Below are positions 41,064 to 49,561 of a DNA stretch of 64,000 bases, piece by piece. A program made the position numbers and the translations under genes. Below the pieces are notes generated by a model that worked only from the letters and a program-made list of their open reading frames with translations, was not told where the DNA came from and did not search any database. Origin of the DNA: Streptacidiphilus albus JL83 (GTDB lineage: Bacteria > Actinomycetota > Actinomycetes > Streptomycetales > Streptomycetaceae); NCBI RefSeq assembly GCF_000744705.1, contig NZ_JQML01000001.1, forward strand, positions 6,706,017 through 6,770,016, read 5' to 3'. Every line of letters starts with the position of its first letter. Within the stretch, counting starts at the first letter, position 1.

Positions 41064-42161
41064 ATGCACGCATCCGTCCGTCCCGCCGCCGCCCTGGGCG
41101 CGCTCACCGCGTGCGCCCTGCTGGGCGCGGCCCCGAGCGCGTTCGCCGGCAGCGGTGCCGGCCGTGGTCCCGCCGTCGGCACGGCCTCCGCCACCGTCGC
41201 CGCACTCGACCTGGACGTCAATCTGCTGAACGGCACCGTGGACATCCCGGTCAACGTCAGCCTCAACTCCGTTCAGGCCCCCGGCTCCGAGAACGAGACC
41301 CTGCTGACCGCCGGTGTCCAGGGGGTGAAGGGCGACAACGGTGGCGTCGGCGGCCCGCTCACGCTGGTGCGGGCCAAGGTCGCGCAGTCGGTCGCCTCCG
41401 CCGACGCCAACGGCTCGAAGGCCACCGTCGACCTGGCCAACGCCAGCGTCGGCCTGCCGGGGCTGCTCGGCACCTCGCTGCTCGGACTGGACGCCGTGCA
41501 CGCCGAGGCCGACTGCCCGGCCGACGGGCGGCCCAGCGCGGACGTCCGGTTCGTCGGCGACGTGAAGGTCCTGGGCGAGACCGTGTCGGTCACCGCGACC
41601 GGTCCGACGCTGGTCAAGGTCCCCGGGCTCGGCCAGGTGAGTCTGTGGCTGTCCAAGCGGAGCTCCACCTCGACCACGGCCGCCGCCGTCGCCCTCGACC
41701 TGGAGGTCTCGGTCAATCCGCTGAACCTCAACGTGGCGGCGGTCACCGGCCAGGTGCAGCTGGCCGCCGCCGATTGCACCAGGGCCGATCCCGGCCAGGG
41801 CGGCGGCGGTTCGAACGGCGGCTCCGGCGGCTCGGGCGGCTCCACCCGCTCAGGCGGCGGTTCGGGTCAGGGCTCGCCGTCCTCGTCCTCGACCCCGTCC
41901 GCCTCGGCGTCCTCGGCGCCCGGCGCGTCGGCGAGCAGCCCGTCCGGGTCCGACCCGGCGCCGTCGGCGAGTTCCAGCGGGGTGGACGCGGTGCCGGCTG
42001 CGGACTCCTCCGATGCGGCCGACCCGGCCGGCGGCACCACCAGCCTGGCCGAGACCGGCGGCGGCGGTGACGCCACCACCATCGGCGGGGCCGGGCTGGT
42101 GCTGCTGGGCGGCGGTGCGGCGGCGATGTTCGTGGTCCGTCGCCGTCGCCGTTCCTCCTGA
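41064..42161 (+). CDS. SCO1860-family LAETG sortase-anchored surface protein
   Basis: The 365-residue protein starts at ATG 41064, eight bases after GGGGG. It has a signal peptide (to about residue 29, ending AFA). The conserved domain includes LDVNLLNGTVDIPVNVSLNSV and ADCPADGRPSADVRFVGDVKVLG. A Gly/Ser-rich stalk leads to the sorting signal LAETG, a membrane helix (IGGAGLVLLGGGAAAMFVV) and an Arg-rich tail. Sortase would join it to peptidoglycan. In streptomycetes this family (named for SCO1860) lies close to the cobalamin genes, and that neighbourhood is loosely kept here. Confidence 0.9.
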   Translation: MHASVRPAAALGALTACALLGAAPSAFAGSGAGRGPAVGTASATVAALDLDVNLLNGTVDIPVNVSLNSVQAPGSENETLLTAGVQGVKGDNGGVGGPLTLVRAKVAQSVASADANGSKATVDLANASVGLPGLLGTSLLGLDAVHAEADCPADGRPSADVRFVGDVKVLGETVSVTATGPTLVKVPGLGQVSLWLSKRSSTSTTAAAVALDLEVSVNPLNLNVAAVTGQVQLAAADCTRADPGQGGGGSNGGSGGSGGSTRSGGGSGQGSPSSSSTPSASASSAPGASASSPSGSDPAPSASSSGVDAVPAADSSDAADPAGGTTSLAETGGGGDATTIGGAGLVLLGGGAAAMFVVRRRRRSS

Positions 42162-42165
42162 GGTT

Positions 42166-42192
42166 GCCCGACCGGGCGCTGTCCGGCCGGGC
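42166..42192. terminator. Bidirectional terminator between LAETG protein and PL8 lyase
   Basis: GCCCGACCGG (42166-42175) pairs with CCGGCCGGGC (42183-42192) with one mismatch across a seven-base loop in a 43-base convergent gap. Confidence 0.6.
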
Positions 42193-42204
42193 CGGGGGGT
42201 CGGC

Positions 42205-44673
42205 TCAGCGGGACAGTTGCACGGTGCGGGCCGTTCCCGGCAGGCCCTGGGTCAGATCCAGGGTGATCACCGGCGCCGCCCCGCCCAGGGCGATGGAGAC
42301 GCCGGGGTCGTCGCTGACCGCGCGCCGATAGCCGCTCGCCCCGGTGAGGGTGACGGTCAGTGAGGTCTGGGTGCAGGTCGGGTCGCTCACCGCGACCCGG
42401 AGCCGGCCCGCCGCGTCCGCACGGATCAGTACGGACGCCGCGCCGCTGGTGCTCACGGAGGGGAGAGCACCGGCGGCGAAGAAGTTGGCGGCGGTCAGAC
42501 CCGCCGCCGTGCTGTGGACCGCCTGCAGGGACGTGGTGTTGGACAGGACGGTGACGTCCGGCCGCGCGGCCCTGCGGGCGGTCTCCTTGGCCGTGGCACC
42601 CGGCAGCACCTGGTAGACGTAGCTGTCTCCGGTGGGGTTCACCCCGTGGTCCAGCCACAGGGTGACGAAGGTGTTGGTGCAGGGCACGGTCGTCCCGGCG
42701 GTGCTGGGGCCGTTGTCGATCGCAGCCCAACTGCCGGTCCGCTGCTCGCGCAGCGCCCGCAGCACGGCCGTGCCACCGGTGCCGGCCGGGACGACGTATC
42801 CGGCCACGCCGTCCAGGTGGGCCCAGCCGCCGCCGCTGCCGAAGGCCGCGCTCCAGCCCGGAGTGCCGGGCTGCACCTGTCCGTCGACGGTCAGCGCATT
42901 GGTGCCGTCGCCGTGCAGGCTGCGGTTCTCCAGCGTGGTCTCGACGGTGAAGCCGCTGCTGCCGGTGATCCCGGCGCCGAGCGCCACCACGCTGTCGTCC
43001 AGGCAGAACCAGGACTTTCGGGCGCGCAGCGGCGAGCCGAAGGGCACCAGGTCCAGGCCGATCGCGCCCCAGCTGCCGTCCAGCTCCGCCCCGCCGGACC
43101 AGGTGGTCGGCGGCAGGGTGCCGGTACCGGCACCGGGGGCCAGCGGCAGGGTGTCGGCGGTGACCCCGGGCAGCCGGGTGGCGTCGACGGTGGGCCAGAA
43201 GTTGTCGGTGTACTGGCCGTTGTCGGCGTTGTAGAGCCAGGTCGCGCCGTCACCGACGTGCCAGCCGTTCTGGTTCTCGCCGTTGATGGCCTCCATCCGG
43301 GCCACCCGGCTGCTGGACAGGCCGATCGCCCAGGTCCAGCCGGGGCGGCGGTGCACCGCGCGGCCGATCGAAGGCTGCTGGAGGTGCCCGACCGGCGGCT
43401 CGGCGGCGCGCACCCGGCGGTCGTCCAGCACCGTCTTCAGCAGGGCGGTCCGCTCGGGGGTGGAGGTGGCGGCGATGGGCGCGAAGGTCTCCCGCTCCAC
43501 CCAGCCCTTGACCAGGGACTTCCACCGCTTCTGCTGGTCCCGGGAGCCGAAGGGGGTGATCCGGCAGATGGCCTCGGTGATGAAGTGCCCGCCGTCGTGG
43601 TCGCGTTCGTTCTCCCGGGACAGGAAGCGTCCGCGCACGCTGTCCATGACCAGGCCGTTCTCCATGAACGGGGCGTAGCTGAGGTCCACCGCGTCCAGCA
43701 CCACCGACAGATTGGGGTCGGTGATCGGCCAGGGGCTGCCGGTGAGCAGCACCAGCAGCTGGCTGATGTCGCCGAGCACCACGTAGGCGTAGTGGCCGTT
43801 GTAGGGGATGACGGTGTGCTGGAAGAAGCCCCCGTCGCGGTAGTAGCCGTCGGAGACGGTGACATAGGGGAAGGCGCCGGAGAGGGCGTCCCGGCCGGAG
43901 GCGATCAGCGCGGCGTCCCTGCCGAGGATGCCGCGCAGGATGACGATCTGCGACATGTCGGTGCGGTTGGCGCCGGTGGTGGTGACGGTGCCCTGCTGGA
44001 GCGTCGGATCGGGGGAGAACACCGCGACGGTGGCGAGGTAGGTCGCCAGGTCGGCGGCGGGCAGCGCGTCGCCGAGCACGGCGCAGATGTTGACCAGGTC
44101 CTGCGGGGCGGCGATCTCCCAGTGGTACCAGTTGCCGACCTGGGGCTTGCTGCCGTTGTAGTACTCGGTGCTGATGGTCTCCAGTGAAGAGACGATCTTC
44201 GCCAGCACGGTGTCCGAGCGGTAGTTGGCCGAGCCGGGGGTGGCCCAGGCCAGCGCGGTGTTGAGCAGCCGGCCGTAGCTGAGGCTGATGTACTCGATCC
44301 GGACGAACGGCAGGTCGGTGTAGATCCCGGCCGGCGTGGCCGAGTTGTCGTACAGCGCCGCGTCGGCGGCGACCAGGCTGTCCAGGTAGGCGATCGAGGC
44401 GGCGTAGTCGGGGTCGGCCGGGTCCACCGCGCTGCCGCCGGTGAGGATGTCCGACCAGGTGTCGCGCAGCTGGTCGAAGACGTCCAGGGTATCGGATCCG
44501 CCTGTCCCTGGCACCGGCGTCCCGGGCGCGGGGCTAGCCGCCCGGGCGGCGGTCGCTCCGCTGCCCAGCCCGATCACCGCAGCCCCGGCGACCGCCGCAC
44601 CCGCGCCGAGCAGGTGCCGTCGGCGTACCTCGGGGCCGACCGCGACTCGTGCATTTCCGCTGTTCACGTCCAT
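42205..44673 (-). CDS. Tat-exported polysaccharide lyase family 8 (hyaluronate/chondroitin/xanthan lyase type)
   Basis: The 822-residue protein starts at ATG 44673 behind GAGGA. The Tat motif RRRHLLGAGAAVAG is at residues 17-30. The alpha/alpha-barrel catalytic half carries the PL8 residues: Asn181 in NWYHWEIAAPQ, His286 and Tyr295 in QHTVIPYNGHYAY (the expected nine-residue gap), and an Arg region VRGRFLSREN. The C-terminal half is the beta-sandwich typical of the family. The enzyme cleaves uronic-acid-containing polysaccharides by beta-elimination outside the cell. The exact substrate cannot be read. Products would be uronates, which fits the uronate dehydrogenase elsewhere in the window. 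Confidence 0.88.
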   Translation of the reverse strand: MDVNSGNARVAVGPEVRRRHLLGAGAAVAGAAVIGLGSGATAARAASPAPGTPVPGTGGSDTLDVFDQLRDTWSDILTGGSAVDPADPDYAASIAYLDSLVAADAALYDNSATPAGIYTDLPFVRIEYISLSYGRLLNTALAWATPGSANYRSDTVLAKIVSSLETISTEYYNGSKPQVGNWYHWEIAAPQDLVNICAVLGDALPAADLATYLATVAVFSPDPTLQQGTVTTTGANRTDMSQIVILRGILGRDAALIASGRDALSGAFPYVTVSDGYYRDGGFFQHTVIPYNGHYAYVVLGDISQLLVLLTGSPWPITDPNLSVVLDAVDLSYAPFMENGLVMDSVRGRFLSRENERDHDGGHFITEAICRITPFGSRDQQKRWKSLVKGWVERETFAPIAATSTPERTALLKTVLDDRRVRAAEPPVGHLQQPSIGRAVHRRPGWTWAIGLSSSRVARMEAINGENQNGWHVGDGATWLYNADNGQYTDNFWPTVDATRLPGVTADTLPLAPGAGTGTLPPTTWSGGAELDGSWGAIGLDLVPFGSPLRARKSWFCLDDSVVALGAGITGSSGFTVETTLENRSLHGDGTNALTVDGQVQPGTPGWSAAFGSGGGWAHLDGVAGYVVPAGTGGTAVLRALREQRTGSWAAIDNGPSTAGTTVPCTNTFVTLWLDHGVNPTGDSYVYQVLPGATAKETARRAARPDVTVLSNTTSLQAVHSTAAGLTAANFFAAGALPSVSTSGAASVLIRADAAGRLRVAVSDPTCTQTSLTVTLTGASGYRRAVSDDPGVSIALGGAAPVITLDLTQGLPGTARTVQLSR

Positions 44674-44921
44674 GGCGTCCGTCCTCAACTCGCTTTTAGG
44701 GCATGTTGGTTGATGCACAGGGGCACGCGAGGGAGCAGTGCGGCGCTGCGAGGACATCACACGGCCTGAGGCGGGGTCCAGTCAAGAGCTTGGACACAAT
44801 TCAGATATATGAACCTCTGGACTGGAAAGGTGCACAGATAGCGCTAGCCGGACAGGGCCCGGCCTGGCTGGCGCTGTGACCGCATTGCGCCAGCCCGGTT
44901 GGCCGGCTTGTGGTCACGGCG
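44674..44921. other. Intergenic region upstream of the PL8 lyase
   Basis: These 248 bases hold the probable promoter of the minus-strand lyase. The segment 44785-44830 (TTCAGATATATGAAC) is AT-richer than its surroundings. No gene is seen. Confidence 0.35.
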
Positions 44922-46466
44922 TCAGGAGGCGTCCTCGACGGTGCCGGAGAGGCGGTAGGCCGTGGAGGTGTCGACGCCGAGGGCAGCGAGCAGGTCGAGG
45001 GCGGCGGTGAGGGGCGGGGCTCCGGCCAGGCGGGCGCCAGCAAGGGGGGCGGGAAGGCGGCCGACGCCGATCAGGGCTGTCCACTGGGTTGCGGAGAGGG
45101 CGAGGTAGCGCAAGCCGGGGAGATCGGCCAGCAACGCCAAGTCCGTTGTGGGGCAACGGGACAGGTCGAGGGAGCGAAGCGCAGGCAGGGTGCGCAGCGG
45201 GGCGAGGTCGATCGGGGTCTCCGAGCCGACGGCGAGTGAGGCGAGGTGCGGGTGGCCGGCGAGCGGCATGAGGTCGGCCTCGGAGGCGAGGTCGATGGCC
45301 AGATCCTCGACGGGAAGTGCTGCCACGGGGGACAGGTCGGTGGTGGCGCAGCGGTTGAGGTGCAGGCGCCGCAGGTGCGGTGTGGCGGAGAGCGGGACGA
45401 GGTCAACGGGCGACGCGGCGTCATTGAGATGGATCGCCTGGACACCCGACGCGAGCTGCTCGTCCAGAGCTGAGACCACCAACTGGCGCGATCCGTACCC
45501 GGACTGCTGCGCGGGGTGGGGATCGGGCCGACCCAGGACCTGGCCGAGCCAGGCGGTGACGGAGGAAGCGACATAGCGCGGACCGTCGTTGAAGTCGCGG
45601 CCGACCTCGATCACCTGACCGGGACGGCCGTCTGCGGCAGGCGCGAGGTCGACCGCGAAGAAGTTGCCGTCGAACCAGGTGGCGAACGGAAGCCAGCCCG
45701 GATGCCCCGAGCAACGGCGCACCGTGTTCGGCGGGTCGGCGTCGAAGACCACCTGGCGCCAGCCGAGCTCCCAGTCAAACCAGGTCGGGACTCCGATGTA
45801 GTCGTCGCGCGCGGCCAGGGCCCCGCTGAGCGGCAGCCAGCAGTACCCGGCCAGCGCCTCGCTGCCGCCATCCCCGTCTGCCTCCAGGTAGAGCGCCCGA
45901 AGGTCTGCGGGCAGCGGTCGGCCGAGGTGGCGCTCGGCGGCGGCGAGCTGAGCCTCGGTGACGGGCGCGGGCATCTCCGCTTCCGCGCCGACGCGTTCGG
46001 CGTGCTGCCGGAGTACGTCCCGCAGCCGCTGGACGGCCTCCGCCGGGTCCCCGGCCTGGCGCAGCCCGGACGGTTCTTCTCCGTCGGCTGCGCCCGGTTC
46101 GGACAGTTGGAAGCCGGGATCGACGGTCAGTGTCCAACCGTCCTCGTAGCCGCTCCCGGGCTGCAGCGCGCCCCGGAACGCCACCAGCTCGAAGCCGCCC
46201 GACGGGCGGCAGGTCAACTCCAGGACGATGGACTCCCAGCCGTGGGTCTCCCGGAACGAGGACGCCAACTTGGCGAGGCCCTGGTGCGGGGAAGGCAGCC
46301 CGAAGAAGAGGCCCGGACGGCTCGGCACGACGTACCCGCCTCCGGAGAGGCCGGTGCTCATCCGGCTCCCGTGCCCCCGCAGCACGCACTCCGTCCAGCC
46401 CTCCGGCGCCTGGGCCACGACCTCCGCCGTGATCTCCCGTGCCACCTGTTCCACCGCCAGGTCCAT
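44922..46466 (-). CDS. SMI1/KNR4 (SUKH)-like protein with leucine-rich-type repeats
   Basis: The 514-residue protein has a central SMI1/KNR4-like domain (EAQLAAAERHLGRPLPADLRALYLEADGDGG near 170-205, WLPFATWFDGNFFAVDLAP, IEVGRDFNDGPRYVASSVTAWL). A C-terminal set of leucine-rich-like repeats follows (LVPLSATPHLRRLHLNRC, LSPVAALPVEDLAI, LAPLRTLPALRSLDLSRC). The SUKH superfamily includes many immunity proteins of contact-dependent toxins, but stand-alone copies are common. It has no signal peptide. It lies next to no visible toxin gene, so an orphan immunity or housekeeping role is open. Confidence 0.75.
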   Translation of the reverse strand: MDLAVEQVAREITAEVVAQAPEGWTECVLRGHGSRMSTGLSGGGYVVPSRPGLFFGLPSPHQGLAKLASSFRETHGWESIVLELTCRPSGGFELVAFRGALQPGSGYEDGWTLTVDPGFQLSEPGAADGEEPSGLRQAGDPAEAVQRLRDVLRQHAERVGAEAEMPAPVTEAQLAAAERHLGRPLPADLRALYLEADGDGGSEALAGYCWLPLSGALAARDDYIGVPTWFDWELGWRQVVFDADPPNTVRRCSGHPGWLPFATWFDGNFFAVDLAPAADGRPGQVIEVGRDFNDGPRYVASSVTAWLGQVLGRPDPHPAQQSGYGSRQLVVSALDEQLASGVQAIHLNDAASPVDLVPLSATPHLRRLHLNRCATTDLSPVAALPVEDLAIDLASEADLMPLAGHPHLASLAVGSETPIDLAPLRTLPALRSLDLSRCPTTDLALLADLPGLRYLALSATQWTALIGVGRLPAPLAGARLAGAPPLTAALDLLAALGVDTSTAYRLSGTVEDAS

Positions 46467-46614
46467 GCCCGCCCTCTCGCCCGCACTGTTCGGACAATCA
46501 TGTCAGCAGGCTGCGACAGAGCGACCGACAGCGGGCGCCGTCAGGGCTCGCCGAGGAAGGCCTCAGTGCCGCCGGCGGGGGTGGCACGGAGACCTATGGA
46601 GCGGACTGGAAGCG

Positions 46615-46833
46615 TCAGATTGCGTCGAACTCGCCACTCTTGGCGCCGGCCAGGGCAGCGGCCCACTCGGAGCGGGTGAAGGCGAGGGCCGGGCCGGTCG
46701 GGTTCTTGGAGTCGCGGATGAACACTGCACCGTCGGCCGAGGCGATCTCGACGCAGTTGTTGTCGTTCCCCGACGCCGACGACTTGGTCCAGCTGACGGG
46801 CAGGGTGGAGGCGTCCTCGATGTGCTTACTCAC
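46615..46833 (-). CDS. DUF397 protein (small partner of HTH regulator)
   Basis: The 72-residue protein has the DUF397 signature: WTKSSASGNDNNCVEIA, VFIRDSKNPTGPALAFT and WAAALAGAKSGEFD. It overlaps the DUF5753-type HTH gene by eight bases, the standard arrangement in streptomycetes. In the WhiJ/AbaA-type loci such small acidic proteins modulate the partner regulator in development and antibiotic production. It starts at GTG 46833. Confidence 0.9.
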   Translation of the reverse strand: MSKHIEDASTLPVSWTKSSASGNDNNCVEIASADGAVFIRDSKNPTGPALAFTRSEWAAALAGAKSGEFDAI

Positions 46834-47677
46834 TGATCTTGTCCCTCAGTTCGGTGATGAAACGGAGCGATGCGTCCAGGGGCATGGCCTCGGCCGTGAT
46901 CTTCTGGAAGGCCGCAGCGTACAACTCGACTTCTGCCCTGTCCTCGACATAGATCGAGTTCAGCAGACCCTCGGTGTGGACCACGTCGAGGTCGTGCTGC
47001 TCGGAGAAGCCGAGGATGGTGAAGGCACCGCCCAGGCCCGGGTGCGGCGCCGAATTCGCCGGCATGATCTGGATCTCGACGTTGGGCATCTCCGACATGT
47101 GTCGCAGCCGGTCGAGCTGATCGCGCATCACTGCCACGTTGTCGATCCGGATCATCAGGGCGGACTCGTGGATCACGCCCCAGAAGGTCGGCGGGTTCGG
47201 CTTGGTGAGCACCGCCTGCCGGGCCATCCGGATCTCGATCTGGGACTCGATCGGCGTCCCCCGGTCTTCCAGTCGCGTCGCCTTGATCGCCACCCGCGCG
47301 TACGGCGAGGTCTGGAGGAGTCCGTGGAGCAGGGACGGCTGGTAGGCCATGATCCTCGATGCGCCGTCCTCCAGCGTGACCAGGTCCCAGTTGAACGGGG
47401 AGAGCCGGTCCCGGTAGGCGAGCCACCAGCCGCGCTGCCCACCGTCCTTGGCCAGCGACAGGAGCAGTTCCCGGCCGTCGCCCTCGAACTCGTAGAAGTC
47501 CAGCAGTCTGACGATGTCGGGCAGCTTGGCGGCGCTCTTCGCGGTCTCCAGTCGGGAGAGCTTGGCCGAGTCGATGCCGGTGCCCCGCTCCACGTCCTCC
47601 AGGAACAGGCCCTTGCTGTCGCGAAGCTTGCGCAGTTCGGCGCCGAGTTGCCGGCGACGGACTGTCGGTGCAGTCAT
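46826..47677 (-). CDS. WhiJ-like XRE HTH regulator with DUF5753 domain
   Basis: The 283-residue protein has an HTH at residues 8-50 (RRQLGAELRKLRDSKGLFLEDVERGTGIDSAKLSRLE) and a DUF5753 domain (MAYQPSLLHGLLQTSPYARVA, IESQIEIRMARQAVL, VIHESALMIRIDN, EIQIMPANSAPHPGLGG, VVHTEGLLNSIYVED). It belongs to the same class as the regulator at 7.8 kb but to a different subset. With the DUF397 gene and the divergent ATPase it forms a WhiJ-like triad. Regulation of its own operon is likely. A palindrome lies in the divergent gap. Confidence 0.9.
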   Translation of the reverse strand: MTAPTVRRRQLGAELRKLRDSKGLFLEDVERGTGIDSAKLSRLETAKSAAKLPDIVRLLDFYEFEGDGRELLLSLAKDGGQRGWWLAYRDRLSPFNWDLVTLEDGASRIMAYQPSLLHGLLQTSPYARVAIKATRLEDRGTPIESQIEIRMARQAVLTKPNPPTFWGVIHESALMIRIDNVAVMRDQLDRLRHMSEMPNVEIQIMPANSAPHPGLGGAFTILGFSEQHDLDVVHTEGLLNSIYVEDRAEVELYAAAFQKITAEAMPLDASLRFITELRDKISE

Positions 47678-47856
47678 CTGTGTTGCCCTCCCGGATGTTC
47701 CGTTGGTCAGTTTGCCCGCTGACTGAGGTCACGCGCTACTCGGTACCCACACCTGCGAGCCGCCCATGGCAGCGTAGCTCCAATTGCATATTTGCAGTCT
47801 GTTACATGCGCTTGCGCTGATTCATGATCAGGGTTCATGCTGACTGTGACGTGCTG

Positions 47857-47870
47857 TCACCAACTGGTGA
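47857..47870. promoter_or_regulatory. Palindromic operator candidate in WhiJ-like divergent gap
   Basis: TCACCAACTGGTGA is a perfect 6+2+6 palindrome in the 290-base gap between the HTH gene and the ATPase gene, about 98 bases upstream of the ATPase start. It is a good candidate for the DUF5753 regulator's binding site. Confidence 0.5.
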
Positions 47871-47967
47871 TGCATTGTCAACTGTTCCTGCATGCCGTCG
47901 ACATGCCGAGCGAGCTGTCGCGTTGCACGAGTCGCATGCCCTCTCTGGAAGCAGTCGGAGGATCACG

Positions 47968-48447
47968 ATGTCCTCATTACCCCCTACGAACAGCGCCGCG
48001 TGCGCAGCGGTGGGACCGCTTGCGCAGCCCGGATCAGCCGAAGACCTGCGGATCTGGGGAATGGCATTCCCGCCCAGGCCGAGATCGGTCGGGCGCGTCC
48101 GCGCCCAGGTCCGCAGCGTCCTCGACGAGTGGAGGATCCAGGACGAGACCGTGGACGCTCTCGTCCTGGTCGCCTCCGAGTTGGTGACCAACGGCATCCG
48201 CGTCTGCTCCAGCGCCAACATCGTCCATGTCCAACTGACCATGGAAGAGGGCAGCTTGTTGCTGGAGGTCTCCGACCCCAGCGCGATCTGGCCCTGCGAG
48301 GTCGCGGCGGGCCCCGAGGACGAGAGTGGACGCGGACTACTGCTGGCCCGCGAACTTGCCCAGGAACTCGGAGCGGTGGCGCGCGATCACATCGGAAAGA
48401 CCGTCTGCGCCCGCTTCACACTCCCGGCCGGCAGGCCGGGCGGGTAG
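47968..48447 (+). CDS. HATPase-domain (RsbW/SpoIIAB-like) protein
   Basis: The 159-residue protein starts at ATG 47968 behind CGGAGGA; longer in-frame starts upstream are poorly supported. It has the GHKL ATP-binding features: ALVLVASELVTNGIRVCSS (N box variant), LLLEVSDPSA (G1-like) and ESGRGLLLARELAQELG (G2). Such proteins act as anti-sigma kinases or WhiJ/AbaA-locus partners in streptomycetes. The N box has NGI rather than the more usual NA, which is a modest variation. Its stop lies inside a 13-bp tandem repeat. Confidence 0.85.
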   Translation: MSSLPPTNSAACAAVGPLAQPGSAEDLRIWGMAFPPRPRSVGRVRAQVRSVLDEWRIQDETVDALVLVASELVTNGIRVCSSANIVHVQLTMEEGSLLLEVSDPSAIWPCEVAAGPEDESGRGLLLARELAQELGAVARDHIGKTVCARFTLPAGRPGG

Positions 48448-48471
48448 GCCGGGCGGGTAGGCCGAGCGGCT
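48433..48471. repeat. Three 13-bp tandem repeats across the ATPase/cobC convergent gap
   Basis: AGGCCGGGCGGGT occurs at 48433-48445 and 48446-48458, and a variant (AGGCCGAGCGGCT) at 48459-48471. The first two copies contain the ATPase stop region. Confidence 0.85.
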
Positions 48472-49561
48472 AGGAGTGCAGCGCCGCCCAGGCGGTCAGC
48501 AGCCGCCCGGTGGTGGCGGGGTCGCGGACGGCGATGCGGAGCCAGTCGGGGCCGAGGCCCGGGAAGGTGTCGCCCCGGCGGAGAGCGAAGCCCTGCTCGC
48601 GCAGTCGCTCGCGCAGTGCCGCCGCGCCGGGGAGCCGGACCAGGACGAAGGAGGCGGCCGGGGTGCCGAAGACCTCGACGCCGGGGATCCCGGCCAGCCC
48701 GCGCAGCAGGAACTCCCGGTCGGCGGACAGCTGTTCGGCCGCCGCATCGGCCTCGGCCAGGGCGGCCGGGGTGCTGCACGCCTCGGCCGCGACCAGGGCC
48801 GGGGCGGAGACCGGCCAGAGCGGCTGGGCGGCGGAGAGCGCGGCAATGGTCTCGGCGGCGGCCAGGGCGTAGCCGATCCGGAGGCCGGCCAGACCCCAGG
48901 TCTTGGTCAGGCTGCGCAGCACCACCAGACCGGGCAGACCACTGCGACCGGCCAGACTCTCCGGCTCGCCGGGGACGGTGTCGGCGAAGGCCTCGTCCAC
49001 CACCAGCGTCCGGCCCGGACGGGCCAGCGCCGCCAGGTCGGCGGCCGGGTGCAGCACCGAGGTCGGGTTGGTCGGGTTGCCGACCACCACCAGGTCGGCG
49101 TCGGCCGGGACCCGGGCCGGGTCGAGCCTGAAGCCGTCCTCCGGGCGCAGCAGCAGCCGCTCCACCGGGTGGCCGGCGTCCCGCAGTGCCGCCTCCGGCT
49201 CGGTGAACTGCGGGTGCACCACCATCGCCCGGCGCGGCCGCAGCGTCCGGGCGAGCAGCACGAAGGCCTCGGCCGCGCCCGAGGTGAGCAGGGTCTCGGC
49301 GACCGGGCGGCCGTGCCGGGCCGCGACGGCCGCGCGGGCGGCGCGGCCGTCGGGGTAGGCGGCCAGTCCCGCCAGGCTGTCGGCGAGCAGCGAACGCAGC
49401 CACGGCGGGGGCGTGCCGGTGCGGACGTTCACCGCGAGGTCGACCAGGCCGCCGCCGGCGACCTCGCGGTCGCCGTGGTGCCGGAGGTCCGGCTCGGCGG
49501 CCTGACCGGTGGCAGTCCGCTCGGTGGCAGTCCGCTCGGTGGCAGTCCGCTCAGTGGGCAT
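48470..49561 (-). CDS. cobC: CobC-like PLP-dependent aminotransferase/decarboxylase of cobalamin synthesis (Rv2231c family)
   Basis: The 363-residue fold-type-I PLP enzyme has VVVGNPTNPTSVL, VVDEAF and the PLP lysine Lys220 in LRSLTKTWGLAGLRIGY. It belongs to the histidinol-phosphate aminotransferase-like group used in cobalamin operons, where members provide or process the aminopropanol-type side chain; the exact reaction of this subfamily is not settled. The N-terminus is a repeated TERTA sequence that comes from a 15-bp DNA repeat and is unlikely to be part of the fold. It overlaps cbiX by 11 bases and is the last gene of the operon. Confidence 0.85.
   Translation of the reverse strand: MPTERTATERTATERTATGQAAEPDLRHHGDREVAGGGLVDLAVNVRTGTPPPWLRSLLADSLAGLAAYPDGRAARAAVAARHGRPVAETLLTSGAAEAFVLLARTLRPRRAMVVHPQFTEPEAALRDAGHPVERLLLRPEDGFRLDPARVPADADLVVVGNPTNPTSVLHPAADLAALARPGRTLVVDEAFADTVPGEPESLAGRSGLPGLVVLRSLTKTWGLAGLRIGYALAAAETIAALSAAQPLWPVSAPALVAAEACSTPAALAEADAAAEQLSADREFLLRGLAGIPGVEVFGTPAASFVLVRLPGAAALRERLREQGFALRRGDTFPGLGPDWLRIAVRDPATTGRLLTAWAALHS
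49508..49552. repeat. 15-bp tandem repeat x3 at the start of cobC
   Basis: GGTGGCAGTCCGCTC occurs three times in a row (49508-49522, 49523-49537, 49538-49552). It encodes TERTA repeats at the N-terminus of CobC on the minus strand and overlaps the cbiX stop. Confidence 0.95.
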
